NCBI GenBank assembly: GCA_002499705.1
Contig: DAMU01000011.1
Location: 1-8,479, forward strand
Reading direction: 5' to 3'
DNA from: Euryarchaeota archaeon UBA91
GTDB taxonomy: Archaea; Thermoplasmatota; Poseidoniia; Poseidoniales; Poseidoniaceae
DNA: 8,479 nucleotides
The translations under genes were made by a program, and so were the position numbers. Below are positions 6,205-8,479 of this stretch, piece after piece (the stretch's first letter is position 1; each line of letters opens with the position of its first letter). The notes beneath the pieces are model-generated. The model did no database searches and was not told the origin of the DNA. It saw nothing but the letters and a program-made list of their open reading frames with translations.

Positions 6205-7425
6205 TTAAGCGTCAATCGTGATTTCAACTTCCCGACATTCAACGTCCAAAACAATGTGCCATACATGGGGTGAAAACCATTTGACTCGCTCAAGGTGAGA
6301 TGCAGTTAGATTCCAGTCGCGACCAGCATCATGAGCGTATTTTTCAAGCGTTTGAAGCGTTGATTTTTGCCATTGTTCGATGCCCTCTTTGTGGACATTC
6401 ATGTGGATATGTATCCACCCGCCACTCGGCTTGAGACAGCGAACAGCATGATTCCAAACCGCCTCTGAAGATGGCAAGAGTCCCATGTGACATCGATCCG
6501 CTTGATTGTAAAGTTGAGGCAAAGAAACCTGATTATCCCCTTCATGAATGGTGATGTTTTGCTGGATGTCGTTTGCCTTGCAAGCCCACTTGAGTCCAGC
6601 GATTGAATCGGGGTTTATCTCACAAGCATGAACGTGTTTGGCTTTGCTACGCAGAGCCATTTGAAGCGTGTAGTATCCTACGCCTGCAAAGGCGTCAACA
6701 ACAACTTCGTCCTGCATATCTATGTTGCCTATTCTACGCCGTTCGGTCACATTTCCAGATGAAAACATTACCTTTGTTGCATCGAATCCAAAGTGAATGC
6801 CGTGATCTAAAAACTCGACCCATCCGCTTTGACCAACCAACATCTCAGTTTGTGAAGTACGGTGCTTGTCTTTAGCAATTGGATGTTGACGAGCAAGACG
6901 GTTTCCGCCAAGAGATTGTGCGACATCTTGCCAGAATTGGAGCAATCCAAACGCAGAAAGACGTTGAATAAATTCATTCCAGACACCAGATTCAAATGCG
7001 GTTTCCGGTAGAATTACCAAATCACCAAGCAACTCCCATTTTTTAGGAAGGTTGGAAAGGAGTGAATGAACTTCCATTTCAGGGTAAGAAGAATGCCATT
7101 CCTCAACCGTTCGAGATAATCGTGCATGCGGGTTAACAGAATCCTCGGACTTCTCAAGTTCAAGGCAATCCATCGTAATTTCAAAATCAAAATACGAGTT
7201 GACTTTGTTCAAAACTTGAGATTCTGTCTGAGAAGTGTTGAAAGGAACTGCAAGCATATCGTCAACAGGCTGTGGCTTTAGAGCGGTTTCAAGCCATCCA
7301 TGCTCTTGTAAAAAAAGGTAGAGGTCTTGCCCATATTCGCGTGAACAAAGGAGAACATTTGCCTTGACCGATTGCGTATTGAAATCGGCCATGAACTTGG
7401 CGAGGAGAGCAACGACTTTGAACAT
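6205..7425 (-). CDS. tyw2: TYW2-family tRNA wybutosine-synthesis enzyme (aminocarboxypropyltransferase), eukaryote-like
   Basis: The protein has 406 residues. TYW2/Taw2 transfers the 3-amino-3-carboxypropyl group of S-adenosylmethionine to the imG-type tricyclic base at position 37 of tRNA-Phe, in the cytosol. Visible landmarks are LPKKWELLGDLVILPE (126-141), the FGFDATKVMFSSGNVTERRR block (212-231) shared with Trm5, the SAM-binding loop VDAFAGVGYYT (243-253) with the acidic CEINP after it (Glu269), GDN (296-298), GLLPSSE (315-321), HIHMNV (339-344) and SPHVWHIVLDVEC (385-397). The LPSSE motif in place of the NPPY-like motif of Trm5 methyltransferases points to TYW2. The N-terminal ~110 residues, including ANVLLCSREYGQDLYLFLQE, look like the eukaryotic TYW2 N-terminus, which the short archaeal Taw2 I recall lacks. 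ATG 7425 is used; ATG 7392 (MADFNTQS) is a good alternative. It diverges from the secreted orphan gene. Confidence 0.92.
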   Translation of the reverse strand: MFKVVALLAKFMADFNTQSVKANVLLCSREYGQDLYLFLQEHGWLETALKPQPVDDMLAVPFNTSQTESQVLNKVNSYFDFEITMDCLELEKSEDSVNPHARLSRTVEEWHSSYPEMEVHSLLSNLPKKWELLGDLVILPETAFESGVWNEFIQRLSAFGLLQFWQDVAQSLGGNRLARQHPIAKDKHRTSQTEMLVGQSGWVEFLDHGIHFGFDATKVMFSSGNVTERRRIGNIDMQDEVVVDAFAGVGYYTLQMALRSKAKHVHACEINPDSIAGLKWACKANDIQQNITIHEGDNQVSLPQLYNQADRCHMGLLPSSEAVWNHAVRCLKPSGGWIHIHMNVHKEGIEQWQKSTLQTLEKYAHDAGRDWNLTASHLERVKWFSPHVWHIVLDVECREVEITIDA

Positions 7426-7444
7426 GGCGTGCTAACCTCTGCCT

Positions 7445-8479
7445 ATGTCGGGTGGTCGCGGGCAGCAGACAGTATTGGGCAATCTCGTCTCAATACTGAT
7501 GATTTTACTGATGACGATGCACCTTTACGCCCCTTTTGCTTCCGCCGCAAATATGGCTTCATGTGAGATACCACTCTCTTCTCCGGGTTCATGTGATGAA
7601 TACGATGGTAATGACGACATGACGCCGTTCCAGCAAGATTGGATTGAAGGCACCTATGATTTTACATTACAATCAACTTCAACAATTCGCCTTGAATTGG
7701 TCTGGGCTTTAAGAGAATTTAACAGAGAAGCGCTTGGACTCAATGCTATACCTGCATTTAATGCCGCACTGGCTGCTGATGGCCTTGATGAAAATGACGG
7801 AGCACCAGCCGACCTTATTCGAGACCAATTTACACAAGAAATCGCACCTGGTGTGACCGTTGAAGATAAACTGATTATTGAAATAAACAAGGCGATCAAA
7901 GATTCTGTAGAGGCCGGATTTGGCAATGCAACAACCTCTACTGGATATTTTGACACGTATACAAATGCCGGAACAACAGTCGCTTGTACAACCGACCCTT
8001 CAATCGATTCGTTTGATGAAGGTGCAGCGGAAAACAATGTGTTTGAGCCGCCAATTTGCCTCAAAAGTGTGGTCTACATTACGGTTTCTCAAGATTCTTT
8101 TAACTTGGTTGCTAATGCCAACCTCGACTTAGAAAGAGCATACCAAGGACTCTTAGCAATGGGTACTGAAGTGACGACGATGTTCAGTTTGTCCGGTTTG
8201 CCTGGACACAAATCCTCGTACTCATTCAACCCTCCACCCTATGCTACAATCAAGAGCGTTGATGCAAACGGTACTCGAGCAGCACGCGCAGGTCCACCTG
8301 CATACTTTGCTGGCGAATGGGAAATTGACAACAGAAATGCTGCTGTAGATGGCGGCAGTCTTAGCTTGCCTATTGAAGTCGAAATGATGCACAGAAACAG
8401 AAGCGATACAACAACTGTTTCAATTCCAGCTAACGAAAAAGCACTCGACTTACAAATTCAACTTGACTTGAGAGATGAG
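7445..8479 (+). CDS. Secreted orphan protein, 3' end outside the window
   Basis: A frame with no stop runs from ATG 7445 to the right edge, 345 codons. An in-frame TAA at 7433-7435 limits the start. The N-terminus MSGGRGQQTV is followed by a hydrophobic stretch (about 11-34) ending in APFASAA, a good signal peptide with Ala-x-Ala cleavage near residue 35. The mature part is acidic, with Cys40, Cys50, Cys181 and Cys205 as possible disulfides, and alternates helical segments (RLELVWALREFN, DKLIIEINKAIKDSVEAG) with beta-like ones. I recognise no domain. The reading is coherent: common codons, no internal stop, and protein-like composition throughout. A minus-strand frame at 7654-8064 is antisense to it and is rejected. 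The gene starts 19 bp from the TYW2 start, so the two must share a very short promoter region. It may be a surface or secreted protein of the envelope; no enzymatic role can be argued. Confidence 0.82.
   Translation, partial: MSGGRGQQTVLGNLVSILMILLMTMHLYAPFASAANMASCEIPLSSPGSCDEYDGNDDMTPFQQDWIEGTYDFTLQSTSTIRLELVWALREFNREALGLNAIPAFNAALAADGLDENDGAPADLIRDQFTQEIAPGVTVEDKLIIEINKAIKDSVEAGFGNATTSTGYFDTYTNAGTTVACTTDPSIDSFDEGAAENNVFEPPICLKSVVYITVSQDSFNLVANANLDLERAYQGLLAMGTEVTTMFSLSGLPGHKSSYSFNPPPYATIKSVDANGTRAARAGPPAYFAGEWEIDNRNAAVDGGSLSLPIEVEMMHRNRSDTTTVSIPANEKALDLQIQLDLRDE

Noticed and set aside
7372..7566. Plus-strand frame of 64 codons across the TYW2/orphan start region
   Set aside because: It overlaps the TYW2 N-terminus in antisense and the orphan gene in another frame, and has no motif.
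7654..8064. Minus-strand frame of 136 codons
   Set aside because: It is fully antisense to the secreted orphan frame, which has a signal peptide and stays open for 345 codons; the minus frame is serine/alanine-rich with no recognisable motif.
1..8479. CRISPR array, tRNA, rRNA, transposase or integrase
   Set aside because: No regularly spaced repeats, cloverleaf-like sequence or mobile-element protein was seen on either strand by eye.

Overview
The window looks like a compact archaeal chromosome segment, most plausibly from a marine planktonic euryarchaeon of the Marine Group II (Poseidoniales) type. The best evidence is a complete TYW2-family gene for wybutosine synthesis in tRNA-Phe, a pathway known only from archaea and eukaryotes. 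A JAMM metalloprotease-like protein, a very acidic proteome and almost no intergenic DNA fit this. The exact lineage is an inference; no rRNA or other marker is present.

Layout, left to right. (1) The 3' part of a DUF1499 gene (+) enters from outside the window. (2) A JAMM/MPN+ metalloprotease-like gene (-) overlaps its 3' end by 11 bp. (3) A highly acidic, probably cytosolic orphan protein (+) ends in an aromatic/acidic tail. (4) Three minus-strand genes run as a likely co-transcribed block: a 4-TM protein, an N-terminally anchored S15/CocE-type serine hydrolase resembling Xaa-Pro dipeptidyl-peptidase, and a 7-TM protein. (5) A secreted, C-terminally anchored cyclophilin-type prolyl isomerase (+) diverges from that block. 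(6) A TYW2 gene (-) meets the cyclophilin gene tail to tail with one base between the stop codons. (7) A secreted orphan protein (+) starts at 7445 and stays open through the right edge for 345 codons.

Two themes stand out. First, an envelope cluster: the S15 hydrolase and the cyclophilin, both predicted to face outside and both acting around proline, lie back to back with two small membrane proteins. This could serve peptide scavenging and folding of exported proteins. Second, the TYW2 protein resembles the eukaryotic enzyme over its full length, including the LPSSE motif, more than the short archaeal Taw2 I remember. No stretch over 300 bases lacks a gene. I see no tRNA, rRNA, CRISPR array, insertion sequence or integrase.
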